Below are positions 16,744 to 25,371 of a stretch of 58,294 nt of DNA, one piece after another. The notes beneath the pieces were generated by a model. That model was not told where the DNA came from. It ran no database searches and worked only from the letters and a program-made list of their open reading frames with translations. This DNA is from Methanotrichaceae archaeon (GTDB lineage: Archaea > Halobacteriota > Methanosarcinia > Methanotrichales > Methanotrichaceae): NCBI GenBank assembly GCA_013178225.1, contig JABLXE010000020.1:1-58294 (forward strand), written 5' to 3'. The translations under genes were made by a program, and so were the position numbers. Each line of letters starts with the position of its first letter. Position 1 is the first letter of the stretch.

Positions 16744-17958
16744 ATGAAGTTTGTGCTTGATACCAATGTATATATTCATTATAAAAATTTTCTGGAATGT
16801 GATTGGAATAAGTTTTTCGGGGAGGACAATCTAACACTAATCGTCCCACAAACAATAATAGGAGAGCTAGATGAAAAGAAATATGATGCAAGAGATCATA
16901 TAAGGAAAAAGGCGCAATACGTTATAGCTAAATTCCGAGAGATTAAGAAGGACCAGTCAAACTGGGAAATTAAAACAGAGTTTACCCCAGGTATAGGAGA
17001 AGAAATCGAATGGAAATCAGTTGGCCTAAATCAAACGAATAATGATGATAGAATCATTGCAGAATTATTGAAAATGAAAAGTCAAGAAAATGAAGATATT
17101 TGCATTGTTACAGGAGATTTCAACTTTGAGCTTAAGGCCGAAAATTATAATATTAAAGTTTTTAACCCTCCCGACGAATGGCTTGTAAAAATAAAAGATC
17201 CTAGAGATGAAAAACTAGACAAACTAAAAAGAACTCTACCGAAAGTTGAGCTATATATATTAGATGAAAAAAATGAGTCATTTCAAAAAAATATTCAGAT
17301 ATCCCTAAAATTAAATGATGCGTGTCTTCTAAATGAAGAATACTTTGAAAAGGAGATATCTCAAATTAAAGAATATGTTAAAGCCAAAACAATAAACCAA
17401 AAATTTGGCTACCTTACCCTCCGAGATCACATCTTGCTATATAGGGAGCGCATGAATGACTATGTGTGTGACTATAAGGAATATCTTCAAAATTTAGCAA
17501 AATTTCAAGATTGGCATCATTCAGCCATAAAGATCTCATTAGTGTTGAATAATACTGGAAATTTGCCCGCAGATGATATTGATATTTGGATCAAATTCCC
17601 AAAAGATCTTGATATCCTTGAAGAACTACCAGAAAAGCCAATTAAACCACGTGAGCCCGAACCACCAAGAGAATACGATTCAACGTATGGTATCCATTTA
17701 GGCTTGGCACCTAAAATAGATCTAAGTAGTATTATAGGGAATAAAGAGATTTGCGGGCCGGATATTGAGCAAACTCAAAAATGCATTTTAATTCACTATT
17801 GGAAAAAGAAGTTGAAGCAAGGTCTTGACTGGCGTATGCCATTATATATTAAATTTAAATCTGTCGAGAAGATTCATCCAATCCATATATATTATTCCAT
17901 CAAGATAGGGAACCTACCAGGAGAATTAAAAGGAAGATTAGTGGTGGATATTCTTTAA
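16744..17958 (+). CDS. PIN-domain protein with unknown C-terminal region
   Basis: The first 140 residues form a PIN nuclease domain with acidic positions D6 (FVLDTN), E41 (IGELDEKKYD), the DD pair in NNDDRIIAELL and D in IVTGDFNFELK, so the catalytic site appears intact. The remaining 260 residues include a long charged helical region and a beta-rich segment (ALVLNNTGNLPADDIDI-like) that I cannot assign. At 404 residues it is three times the size of a VapC toxin. There is no small partner gene next to it. Codon choice is much more AT-rich than in the neighbours, which points to horizontal acquisition. A defence or RNA-cleavage role is plausible but not shown. Confidence 0.75.
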   Translation: MKFVLDTNVYIHYKNFLECDWNKFFGEDNLTLIVPQTIIGELDEKKYDARDHIRKKAQYVIAKFREIKKDQSNWEIKTEFTPGIGEEIEWKSVGLNQTNNDDRIIAELLKMKSQENEDICIVTGDFNFELKAENYNIKVFNPPDEWLVKIKDPRDEKLDKLKRTLPKVELYILDEKNESFQKNIQISLKLNDACLLNEEYFEKEISQIKEYVKAKTINQKFGYLTLRDHILLYRERMNDYVCDYKEYLQNLAKFQDWHHSAIKISLVLNNTGNLPADDIDIWIKFPKDLDILEELPEKPIKPREPEPPREYDSTYGIHLGLAPKIDLSSIIGNKEICGPDIEQTQKCILIHYWKKKLKQGLDWRMPLYIKFKSVEKIHPIHIYYSIKIGNLPGELKGRLVVDIL

Positions 17959-18088
17959 TTTGGCATTGTTTCAACCATTATAATCATTATTAAATTGCTT
18001 TTTAATGTCTTACATGATCTGCTCCATTGAGGAAAAGCCGATCCATCAAGAACGAAAAAATAAAGAGGGTACAACTCTCCCCCTCAAC

Positions 18089-18392
18089 TCAAGGGCTGAG
18101 GAAGGTGATGCGTCCCTCCTCCCCCTGGCTGGACGAGTATCTTGCGACCGGCACCCACTGTGAGCTTCCATTGATGCTCTCCGGAGTCAAGAACTCATAG
18201 CTCATGAATTCCCGATCGCCCGCTTCGTTCATGGCCAGGCTGCCGTAGCTGCCGTCTAGCGATGCCGCAACCCGTGGAAGCCTGCTCTTGAAGGCATCAG
18301 TTTCGTTCGAACCCGCCGCTGCAAGATCGGTCTGAGCTACGGGCCACAGTGCATCGTAGGAGTCATCGGACAATGTTATTATCAGAGCACTT
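18089..18392 (-). pseudogene. C-terminal fragment of a substrate-binding protein
   Basis: About 100 residues remain: SDDSYDALWPVAQTDLAAAG, then LPRVAASLDGSYGSLAMNEA and GDREFMSYEFLTP. These match the end of branched-chain-amino-acid-type periplasmic binding proteins of ABC transporters (Y-D-A-x-W; G-x2-G-x-L-x-x-N-E-A-G-D-R). The frame upstream of about 18392 is closed, so the signal peptide and the N-terminal lobe are lost. It lies at the edge of the AT-rich PIN island, and the deletion may date from that insertion. Confidence 0.6.
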
Positions 18393-18407
18393 ACTTAATA
18401 ATTGATC

Positions 18408-19262
18408 ATGAGAAAGACCTTCTTAAGTTCCACCTCTATCGTCATCATAGCCGTCTTAATTCTCGCCGCCAGCGTAGCAGCAGAAGATGAAGCCACACTT
18501 GCAGATGAGGCTACCCCTGTCACGCCCTACAGCATGCCATTCACCCTGCTCCAAATCCAGTCCGAGGTGCAGGAAAGCCTGGACGATACGGCATCGATGG
18601 TGGAAAATGCCACTCTGAGCCTCTTGGCCGCAGGCCTGACCGGATCGGAGGCCCAGGAAATCCTCGCCAGGGTCCTGGAGTCCAGCCCGAACCTGGTTGA
18701 GGTCGTAACCTTCAGCCGGGACGGCCGGATCCTGGCCGCAGAATGCGAGGGATGCCGGGGCGCTGTGGGAGCTGATATCAGCAGCCAGGAGCACATCGCC
18801 CATGTCCTGAAATACAGGACTCCAACTCTCAGCGGCGAGTTTCTGGCCGTGGAAGGATACAACGCCACTGCACTTGCATACCCGGTATTTTCCCCGCAGG
18901 GCGAGTTCCTGGGAGGAATCAGTGCGCTGCTCAAGCCTGAAGAGATGTTTGCAGCCCTGGTCGGCCCCCGGCTGAACGGTACCGATTGCAGCATCTTCGT
19001 CATGCAGATCGACGGCCGGGACATCTATTCCAGCGACCCCAACCAGATCGGAAACAACCTTCTCACGAGTGCCCTCTACCAGCCATATCCCGGTCTCATT
19101 GCTGTGGCCAGGAGAATGGTGGACGAGAGATCGGGATACGGGACCTATGAGTTCCAGGTCAATGCGACCGATAACAAGGTCGTGACCAAGGAGATCTACT
19201 GGACTACAGCCGGGCTGTACGGCCGGGACTGGAGGCTGGCGCTTTACCGGATAATGGAGTAA
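18408..19262 (+). CDS. exported Cache-domain sensor-like protein
   Basis: The 284-residue protein begins with a signal peptide or anchor (MRKTFLSSTSIVIIAVLILA). It continues with a helical stretch and then a Cache-type ligand-binding fold (VVTFSRDGRILAAECEG, ISSQEHIAHVLKYRTPTLSG, ALAYPVFSPQGEFLGGISAL, GRDIYSSDPNQIG). It has no kinase or methyl-accepting part, so it would bind a ligand outside the cell without its own output domain. ATG 18408 is preferred over TTG 18402. A similar Cache protein, decayed, lies at 57466-58190. The Cys pair in AECEGCRG is unusual for the fold. Confidence 0.75.
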   Translation: MRKTFLSSTSIVIIAVLILAASVAAEDEATLADEATPVTPYSMPFTLLQIQSEVQESLDDTASMVENATLSLLAAGLTGSEAQEILARVLESSPNLVEVVTFSRDGRILAAECEGCRGAVGADISSQEHIAHVLKYRTPTLSGEFLAVEGYNATALAYPVFSPQGEFLGGISALLKPEEMFAALVGPRLNGTDCSIFVMQIDGRDIYSSDPNQIGNNLLTSALYQPYPGLIAVARRMVDERSGYGTYEFQVNATDNKVVTKEIYWTTAGLYGRDWRLALYRIME

Positions 19263-19392
19263 TCATCCTTTTTTGGCCTGCGGATCGGCTATGGCCCCCA
19301 ATCTTTTTTTGAGGCAAACTGCCTGAATTGCCGTGGCCAGTAAATGGTCACCCAATGGCCTCATCAGCAGTCTTGATTTCTCTGATCAGCCA

Positions 19393-19560
19393 GGCCTCTT
19401 CGAGGAGGATGGCAAAGTCAGGCGCCGCCCCTTCCCCTGGAGGATGTTGGTATTCACCTTAGCCATGCGGCCATCGAGACTGCATTTAAATCTACCCACC
19501 TAAATCAGGGAAGAGCCATAATTGAAGCTGTCCTTTTAGGATATGAGGTACACCCCCAAT
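19393..19560 (+). pseudogene. frameshifted coding relic
   Basis: Two neighbouring plus-strand frames read like one protein: LFEEDGKVRRRPF near 19396-19436, then EDVGIHLSHAAIETAFKST followed by LNQGRAIIEAVLLGYEV from about 19440 to 19548. A one-base shift separates them. There is no start codon or known family. The relic runs into the 3' end of the oppositely oriented EamA gene. It is probably the remains of a gene lost before or when the present arrangement formed. Confidence 0.35.
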
Positions 19561-20429
19561 ACAATCAAAAAAACTGCCGCCAGCTTCAAGGACAGAGTCT
19601 GCGGGGTCATCTCCTCTCTTATAACTCCGGGAAATGACAGGCTCAGCATCATCACGTAAATCAAAGTTATAAAGGGCTGCAGGGCGGCAACGCTTGAAAC
19701 CAGTGCCACCGACCCAGCCGCATAGGCGAAGATCAGCGCTCCTCTTCCCAGAAAGTCAAAGATCTCATCTGCGATTAAGGCTGAGGTCAAGAGCCTACCG
19801 TGCCGGAGATACCCGAATGCCTCCTCCCTGACTCTCCTAAGCGTGAGGAAGGGCAGGACGGCCAGGAAATTTCCGGCCGATGACCACATGATCAGATGCC
19901 ATTCGTCCATGTAGGAGAGCAAATATTTCGCAGCCACGGCATACAGAGCCGAGAATATCCAGAAGACGAACATGTACTTCAGCGCCGGAGACAGAATCAA
20001 TGGCTCTCCTCTGGCCGGAGGCCTGTAGGACACCAGCAGCGCGCTTATCACCAGGATGAGGCCTCCGGCATAGTCCCTCAGGCTTAAAGTTTCCCCTAAA
20101 AAGAAAAACGCAGCCGGGAAGACGAATATCGGGTACACGTAAACCATGGCTGCTATCCGGGAGGTCTCCTCGACCTGCAGGGCCCGGAGGTATGATACCC
20201 AGAGCACGGCCTGCAGTCCACCAATTGCTATGGCGAAAAGGGAATGAGGATAAACGAATCCGTGCCCAAGGTAGAGGTAGATTCCCAGGGCAAAGGCCTG
20301 CTGCAAAATTATGAGCGTGATTAAGTAGGCGCCGCAACTTCGTATATATTTATCCAGAATGAACTTGTCAATCACTCCGGTAACAGCCAGGGAGGAAGCG
20401 CCAATGAGGGAAAAAATGAGCCAATCCAC
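19536..20429 (-). CDS. EamA/DMT-family transporter
   Basis: The 297-residue product has ten predicted transmembrane helices in two five-helix halves. The family's proline- and glycine-rich segments are present (VYVYPIFVFPAAFFFLGETL and SVAALQPFITLIYVMMLSLS, each ending in an EamA-repeat turn). It is a drug/metabolite-type permease of the cytoplasmic membrane; substrates in the family include amino acids and nucleotide precursors, and none can be assigned here. It is a single gene. Confidence 0.85.
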   Translation of the reverse strand: MDWLIFSLIGASSLAVTGVIDKFILDKYIRSCGAYLITLIILQQAFALGIYLYLGHGFVYPHSLFAIAIGGLQAVLWVSYLRALQVEETSRIAAMVYVYPIFVFPAAFFFLGETLSLRDYAGGLILVISALLVSYRPPARGEPLILSPALKYMFVFWIFSALYAVAAKYLLSYMDEWHLIMWSSAGNFLAVLPFLTLRRVREEAFGYLRHGRLLTSALIADEIFDFLGRGALIFAYAAGSVALVSSVAALQPFITLIYVMMLSLSFPGVIREEMTPQTLSLKLAAVFLIVLGVYLIS

Positions 20430-20625
20430 GAAGCCATTCTCGCCCTGGGGATATTATACCTTTCGCATTAACGAAAACATTAATGAATCGCCTTTGGCCG
20501 AGGACTGGCAGGGTATTAAAATGCCGCCGGCCTTTGCCCCTTCTTCAGTAGCAAAAGATTCGCATACCCTGTTAGCAGGAGGAGTGAATCGAAATGTGTT
20601 CGGATTCGAGCCTGTCGACCGTATT

Positions 20626-20685
20626 TCGATCTGCTGCATGTCGATCTGCTGCATGTCGATCTGTGGTATATCGATCGTCTGCTAA
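20626..20685. repeat. four tandem 15-base units
   Basis: The unit tcgatctgctgcatg occurs exactly twice (20626-20655), then as tcgatctgtggtata and tcgatcgtctgctaa. The plus-strand frame through it reads SICCM repeats. It lies in a non-coding stretch between the EamA gene and the COG4315-like gene. It could be replication slippage or a set of operator sites; nothing decides this. Confidence 0.6.
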
Positions 20686-20813
20686 GTCTGCTAACTCTCC
20701 CTTTGGAAGCTCATGGTTTTGGCCTCCCAGGGTCTATGGCCGTCCGGGATTTGAGACGCAAATCTGTACAAAATCTTTTAATCTTTTAGCTCACTATATT
20801 TATTGGTGGTTGG

Positions 20814-21236
20814 ATGTCATACAAGCTCTTGACGTTAATTCTGGCTGCTTTGCTCCTGTTCCCTGGAGCAATTGGGGTCGATAGCACCTATGCCGTGAAC
20901 ATGGTGAACAGTGAGCAGTTTGGGGCTTACTTAACAAACGAAACCTTCTTTACGCTTTACAGATACTTGGGCGATCCCCAGGACGATAAAATTAGCACCT
21001 GCTACAATAGCTGTGCTGTGGTCTGGCCTCCTTTTTACGTGGATGACCTAACTGTTGATCCTGAACTCAGATCCAGAGATTTCGATGTCATCGACAGAGA
21101 TGATGGAAAGAAACAGCTCACCTACAAGGGATGGCCGCTGTACCTCTACTCTGGCGATAATAGAGCCTTTGAGACCAACGGACAGGCAAAGAACGGAGTC
21201 TGGTTTGTGGTCAATCCCATGAACCTCACAAGGTAG
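20814..21236 (+). CDS. exported COG4315-type Y-x4-D repeat protein
   Basis: The protein has a signal peptide (MSYKLLTLILAALLLFPGAI) and then two copies of the pattern typical of the secreted-repeat family PF03640/COG4315: LYRYLGDPQDDKISTC near the start and LYLYSGDNRAFETNGQ near the end. A central CYNSCAVVWPPF and a terminal NGVWFVVNP also match the family. These are small surface proteins, known mainly from bacteria as lipoproteins of unknown function; here no lipobox is seen. A TATA-like tatatttat lies just before the ATG. Confidence 0.8.
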   Translation: MSYKLLTLILAALLLFPGAIGVDSTYAVNMVNSEQFGAYLTNETFFTLYRYLGDPQDDKISTCYNSCAVVWPPFYVDDLTVDPELRSRDFDVIDRDDGKKQLTYKGWPLYLYSGDNRAFETNGQAKNGVWFVVNPMNLTR

Positions 21237-21296
21237 CCTCACCAGATAGCCTTTCTCTGTCTTTTTTAATTTAAATAGGGTCTCTTCGCAAAGGGA

Positions 21297-22391
21297 TCAA
21301 GAGCCCAATTGGCCCGACGAAATCCCCCTAAATCTCTCTCCCAGATCGGCCAGTGTTTCTTTCCCGATGATCTGCTGGTTTACCAGTATTCCCCCGTAGC
21401 TGTCAAATATATCTCTTAATTTCTTTGCCCAGATATGCTCGAAGATCAGGATCATGGCCGAGCTATTTGCGGGCATCATATCTCCAATTTTCATTATATC
21501 CTCCGCCTGCAATCCGAAATCCCCTTCGGAGGCAGCCCGGACAGCTTCTAGAGCTCTGGATTTGGCCCTCGACCGTCCACCCAGGCGAAGTCCCGCGATC
21601 GCGGCCATCAGGGCGTCAATTTCGATGATCTCTTCTTCATCCTGCAGGTTGCTGCCCTCAGCAGCGCTAAGCCTGCCGTCTTTGTCTTTGCGCAAGAATA
21701 TGAATGCATCCGGCCTGATCAGCCCGGTCTCAATGATTGGCCTGGCAGCCTGCAGGATGTCGTACGGCAGTATCTCTCCCTCGAATTTCACCACGATAAT
21801 ATGCAGAGGGCCGATCTTGTCAAAGTTGAGTTTACTGGTGTCTATTTCCTCTGGAGATTGGGGCTTGGCCGGTCTCTCTCCTCTAATGAATATTCCGATA
21901 TGCATCTGCTTGGATGAATCGTCCGAAGTCCTTCCGCCTATGTTGTGCCATCTCTCTTCAAACGCCTGCCTGGGAACAAAGCCTTTGCCCATTCTCAGGT
22001 AAGGGTCTTCGAAGTACACATAATCCGGGTCGACATCGAGCACGACCGTATAGTGGCCGTCCTCCCAGTCCTCAGAAAAGGCCTTATCCGATTCTTCCCG
22101 GCTCTTCCAGGCCTGACCGAGCACGATCACCGGATACCCTTTCTCGGTGGAATTTTTTACGTCATCGAGCGTCAGGTTCTCTCTGACATCGGCCTCAAAT
22201 CCCAGCTTTCGGGCAACTCTGACAATGTCCTCCGGATAGGTGCCGGTCTCCGGGGTGGTGTGAAGCAGCTCCATCAGCTCCTTCTCTTCCAGATCTTTTC
22301 CCCAGTAGCTTAATACCGCCTGCAGAGCAGATGCTCCGCAGGAGTACTCAGTGCTCTGGCGGGTGTCCATCAGCAGACGAAATTTTTTCAT
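21297..22391 (-). CDS. C39-like peptidase domain protein
   Basis: Residues 1-150 form a papain-like C39 domain. The active-site Cys lies in STEYSCGASALQAVLSYWGK at about residue 18, the His in EDGHYTVVLDVD and the Asp in FEDPYLRMGKGF. C39 domains normally cleave double-glycine leader peptides, but free-standing archaeal versions have no known substrate. The last 200 residues are a separate alpha/beta part (LHIIVVKFEGEILPYDILQA, then MILIFEHIWAKKLRDIF) that I do not recognise with certainty. It may resemble DUF1269-like or membrane-protein-associated domains. No transmembrane transporter part is present, so it is not a bacteriocin exporter. Confidence 0.75.
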   Translation of the reverse strand: MKKFRLLMDTRQSTEYSCGASALQAVLSYWGKDLEEKELMELLHTTPETGTYPEDIVRVARKLGFEADVRENLTLDDVKNSTEKGYPVIVLGQAWKSREESDKAFSEDWEDGHYTVVLDVDPDYVYFEDPYLRMGKGFVPRQAFEERWHNIGGRTSDDSSKQMHIGIFIRGERPAKPQSPEEIDTSKLNFDKIGPLHIIVVKFEGEILPYDILQAARPIIETGLIRPDAFIFLRKDKDGRLSAAEGSNLQDEEEIIEIDALMAAIAGLRLGGRSRAKSRALEAVRAASEGDFGLQAEDIMKIGDMMPANSSAMILIFEHIWAKKLRDIFDSYGGILVNQQIIGKETLADLGERFRGISSGQLGS

Positions 22392-22613
22392 ATATATTAG
22401 CCGCCTTCCTGGCGTTTATATTCTACGATGGCCCTGGTTTTGGGAGGACAATTCTCTGAAAAGCAAGCAGAAAATTTCAGCATCCGCCCAAATCAAATGC
22501 AAGACAGTAAATGGGCAGTTCGGGAAAGCAGAAAGCCCTCCTAAAAACCTAAAGCAGCTCATGTCCGGGTCCCATCTTGGGTTGTGATGCCGTTATCCTG
22601 GCTTCTGATGCAG

Positions 22614-23672
22614 CTATCCAGGCTTTTGGCCTTTGATAAAAACGGTTCTGATAGGATATGGTATATCTATGCCTTCCTGGCCATAGCGCTTGAACAATCT
22701 CTTTATGAATTCATGCTTGATTGGGAACTGCTGGCCGTATTCCGAGGCCCGCAGAATCACCGTGAAATCAATGCTGGAATCTCCGAAATTCTTGTATCTG
22801 AGCGTGGGCTCAAATTCTGGAACGCCTCCGGCAGCATCTCTCATCACCTCTCTTGCCACCTCTAGGGTCACCCGTTCTACCAGATCAAGATCGCTGTCGT
22901 AGCTTACGCCCACGTCCACCGTAACAGAAGTCTCCTTCTCCCGCAGATGGTAGTTGGTGACAATTGCCGAGGCCAGAGTTTTATTCGGAACCAGAATTAT
23001 ATTATTGCTCGGAGATAGCATAGAGGTGCTGCGCCAGGATATATCCGTGACCACGCCTTCGTCACCCGAATCCAGCTTAAGATAGTCTCCGGTGCGGATC
23101 TGTGATGAGGCGATTATGTGCAGCCCGGAGAAGAAATTGCCCAGGGGTTCTTGTATGGCCAATGCCACAGCGATGCTGCCGACGCCCAGGGCTGCCAGTA
23201 TGGGCGTGATATTTATCTCCAGAGCCTTCAGGATGACCAGAATGCCAATTATCAATGCCGCGGCGTTGATCATTAGCTTGAACATGGAGGTTGCCTGGAA
23301 GGCACATCCCTGTTTTCTGGCGTAGTTGGTCACCATATCCCTGGCTATTCCGGCCAGGGCCAGCGTGACCGAAAGGGCGGCGATGACGAGAAGGCCGGTC
23401 TTGAATGCAGACGCGACGCTCTCCGAAAGCGGTGCTGAGACTACGGCCAGATAGAATCCGGCCAGAGAAAACCAAAGAACTGCATACTTGGAGATCGCGG
23501 CAAAGACTATGTCCCCACCCATTCCCCTGGTGTGATCTGCCAGCTTCTCCAGCCAGTGAATAACGAACTTTTTAAATATAAGTCCTGAAATCAATCCGGA
23601 GACGGAGAATATCACCGGCCAGAACCAGTTGCTTTCAAGCAATGCTTCAAATGCCACTCTCTCTATCTCCAT
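22614..23672 (-). CDS. mscS: MscS-family mechanosensitive channel
   Basis: The 352-residue protein has four or five N-terminal transmembrane helices, the glycine/alanine-rich pore helix ILAALGVGSIAVALAIQEPL, and the beta-domain motif FSGLHIIASSQIRTGDYLKL with NNIILVPNKTLASAIVTNYH following. These are hallmarks of the small-conductance mechanosensitive channel. It opens under membrane tension to release solutes on osmotic downshift. The length is slightly greater than the E. coli protein owing to an extra N-terminal helix pair. It is a single gene. Confidence 0.9.
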   Translation of the reverse strand: MEIERVAFEALLESNWFWPVIFSVSGLISGLIFKKFVIHWLEKLADHTRGMGGDIVFAAISKYAVLWFSLAGFYLAVVSAPLSESVASAFKTGLLVIAALSVTLALAGIARDMVTNYARKQGCAFQATSMFKLMINAAALIIGILVILKALEINITPILAALGVGSIAVALAIQEPLGNFFSGLHIIASSQIRTGDYLKLDSGDEGVVTDISWRSTSMLSPSNNIILVPNKTLASAIVTNYHLREKETSVTVDVGVSYDSDLDLVERVTLEVAREVMRDAAGGVPEFEPTLRYKNFGDSSIDFTVILRASEYGQQFPIKHEFIKRLFKRYGQEGIDIPYPIRTVFIKGQKPG

Positions 23673-23794
23673 GATCTTAGCTGGCCCTTAGTATCGAGCT
23701 ATGCCTTAAGACTTTTCTGGTGGTGAGTGCTATGTCGGTAATTTCCATTTTTCCATGATGAAAATCTTCAAAATTTTTAAGAAGTCGAACTGCA

Positions 23795-24017
23795 CGCGGC
23801 CACCCCACACTAAGGGATGGGGTATGCTTCGGCCCGCGCGCCTCGGTTAGCCGGAATTAGGAAATTATCGAGTCTTTTCTGACCGTACCTCATGATCGGT
23901 CCACCAACACTCTGCTTTTGGTTCCCAAAGTTCCTTTGTTAACCAATCTGAGAAAATGGAAACCGGGCGAGGGTTCACGGGCATCCCGACCACAAGGCCG
24001 GGGTGTTCGTGGCCCTC
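23795..24017. other. pair of strong palindromes, possible IS200/IS605-type MITE
   Basis: Two imperfect palindromes bracket about 130 bases without a gene. The first (23795-23838) has acccca against tggggt inside an outer ggcc/ggcc stem. The second (23969-24017) has gaggg/ccctc, cacg/cgtg and catcccg/cggggtg. Subterminal hairpins with little else between them are typical of IS200/IS605-derived non-autonomous elements, but no transposase or TnpB frame is present and the ends are not defined. A structured RNA is the alternative. Confidence 0.3.
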
Positions 24018-24080
24018 CGCACTCCCGATGTAATATAAGCTTCATGATCGAACAGGTCATAACTCCACCTGAGGGTTCTG

Positions 24081-24236
24081 ATGAAAGGAGCTAAACACGT
24101 ACAATTCGCCGAATCTTTGAAAGGTCAACGATTAGCTGAGATACGAAAAGGAGGTACTATGGAAGATAAATATGAAGATCATCATAAATGTCCAGCAAGG
24201 TTGAAAAGGAGAGCTGGCTCAAATGAAGTACGTTGA
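24081..24236 (+). CDS. small ORF upstream of DUF1428 gene (51 aa)
   Basis: An open frame from ATG 24081 to TGA 24234-24236 encodes 51 charged residues (start MKGAKHVQFAESLKGQRLAE). A second in-frame ATG at 24159 has a strong ribosome-binding site (aaaaggaggt) and would give 25 residues. The frame overlaps the start of the DUF1428 gene by 14 bases, so translation of the two could be coupled. It could be a real small protein or a leader peptide; no family is recognised. Confidence 0.35.
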   Translation: MKGAKHVQFAESLKGQRLAEIRKGGTMEDKYEDHHKCPARLKRRAGSNEVR

Positions 24237-24588
24237 TGGATTTGTAATACCGGTGTCGAAAGAAAACTTAACCGCTTACCGTGAGATGGCGAAGATGGCA
24301 GGGGACGTCTGGAAAAAGCACGGTGCTCTTGAATACATCGAAAGTGTTGGTGATGACCTGAATCCTGATTTAGGCGGAATCAATTTCCCCCAAGCAGTCA
24401 AAGCCGAGCCTGGCGAGACAGTTATCTTTTCATTCATAGTGTTCAAGTCACGCGCGCATCGTGATGAGGTGAATGCCAAAGTGATGAAAGATCCGATGAT
24501 GAATGATCCCAAATATAAGGACAAACCTATGCCTTTCGATATAACGCGCATGGCATACGGCGGATTTGAAGTCATTGTCGAAGCATAA
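24223..24588 (+). CDS. DUF1428 family protein
   Basis: The 121-residue protein reads MKYVDGFVIPVSKENLTAYR, with later DDLNPDLGGINFPQAV, VIFSFIVFKSRAHRDEVNAK and MPFDITRMAYGGFEVIV. This is the DUF1428 (YbaA-like) alpha/beta dimer family, which belongs to the ferredoxin-like dimeric alpha-beta barrel group. Function is unknown. The family is mainly bacterial, so lateral transfer is likely. A ggagag sequence precedes the ATG, and the RibD-like gene follows 12 bases after its stop, suggesting one transcript. Confidence 0.85.
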   Translation: MKYVDGFVIPVSKENLTAYREMAKMAGDVWKKHGALEYIESVGDDLNPDLGGINFPQAVKAEPGETVIFSFIVFKSRAHRDEVNAKVMKDPMMNDPKYKDKPMPFDITRMAYGGFEVIVEA

Positions 24589-24600
24589 AGAGATAATAAA

Positions 24601-25371
24601 ATGACAAAACTCATTGTACTTGCTTTCGTAACCCTTGACGGCGTTATGCAAGCCCCAGGCGGACCTGAAGAGGACACGACCGGCGGCTTCAAGTACGGCG
24701 GGTGGATTGCCGGTTACTGGGATGATTTTCTTGACGTTGTTTTGGGCGAGCAGATGGCAGGGCCATTTGATTTGTTGCTCGGAAGGAAGACATACGAGAT
24801 CTTTTCGGCATACTGGCCTTACGTAAAAAGCGATAACTCCGATTACCAGATAGCAGACAAGTTCAACAGTGCCAAAAAATACGTCGCCTCAAGGACGTTG
24901 AAGGAGCTTGAGTGGAGCAATTCCAGGCTCATCAAAGGCGACGTAGTTCAGGAGGTTAAAAAGCTAAAAGAACAGAACGGACCTGAACTGCATATCTACG
25001 GCAGCGGCAATCTCATTCAAACGTTCATGAAGCACGACTTGGTTGACGAGTTCCGCTTGAAGATCTTCCCGATCACTCTCGGCACCGGCAAGCGCTTGTT
25101 TGCAGAGGGCACTATTCCAGCGAGCTTCAAACTCATTGACAGCAAGACTTCAACCACGGGAGTTATAGTTGCCACTTATGAGCGTGCAGGAAAGGTCAAA
25201 ACCGGGTCACTTGCCATGGAAACGCCGACTGAGGCAGAACTCGCTCGCTGCGAACGGATAAATAGGGAAATAAATGCTGAGCAGCTCGCTTCCCTCAGCA
25301 GGATAGTTTTGTCATCACGAGAAAATAGAGTTCGTTCGGGCCGGATTACTCCCCGAAAAATACCTCATTGA
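24601..25371 (+). CDS. RibD-C/dihydrofolate-reductase-fold protein
   Basis: The first 215 residues match the small RibD C-terminal-like reductase family. LIVLAFVTLDGVMQAPGGPE opens the protein, then FDLLLGRKTYEIFSAYWP, LHIYGSGNLIQTFMKHDLVD with the NADPH-binding GSGNL, and LKIFPITLGTGKRLFAEGT. Homologues normally end soon after the ETPTEAEL segment. Here about 40 further residues of poor quality follow and run 26 bases into the oppositely oriented gene at 25346. The natural stop was probably lost by frameshift near 25250, so the C-terminal extension is likely non-native. The substrate is unknown. Confidence 0.8.
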   Translation: MTKLIVLAFVTLDGVMQAPGGPEEDTTGGFKYGGWIAGYWDDFLDVVLGEQMAGPFDLLLGRKTYEIFSAYWPYVKSDNSDYQIADKFNSAKKYVASRTLKELEWSNSRLIKGDVVQEVKKLKEQNGPELHIYGSGNLIQTFMKHDLVDEFRLKIFPITLGTGKRLFAEGTIPASFKLIDSKTSTTGVIVATYERAGKVKTGSLAMETPTEAELARCERINREINAEQLASLSRIVLSSRENRVRSGRITPRKIPH

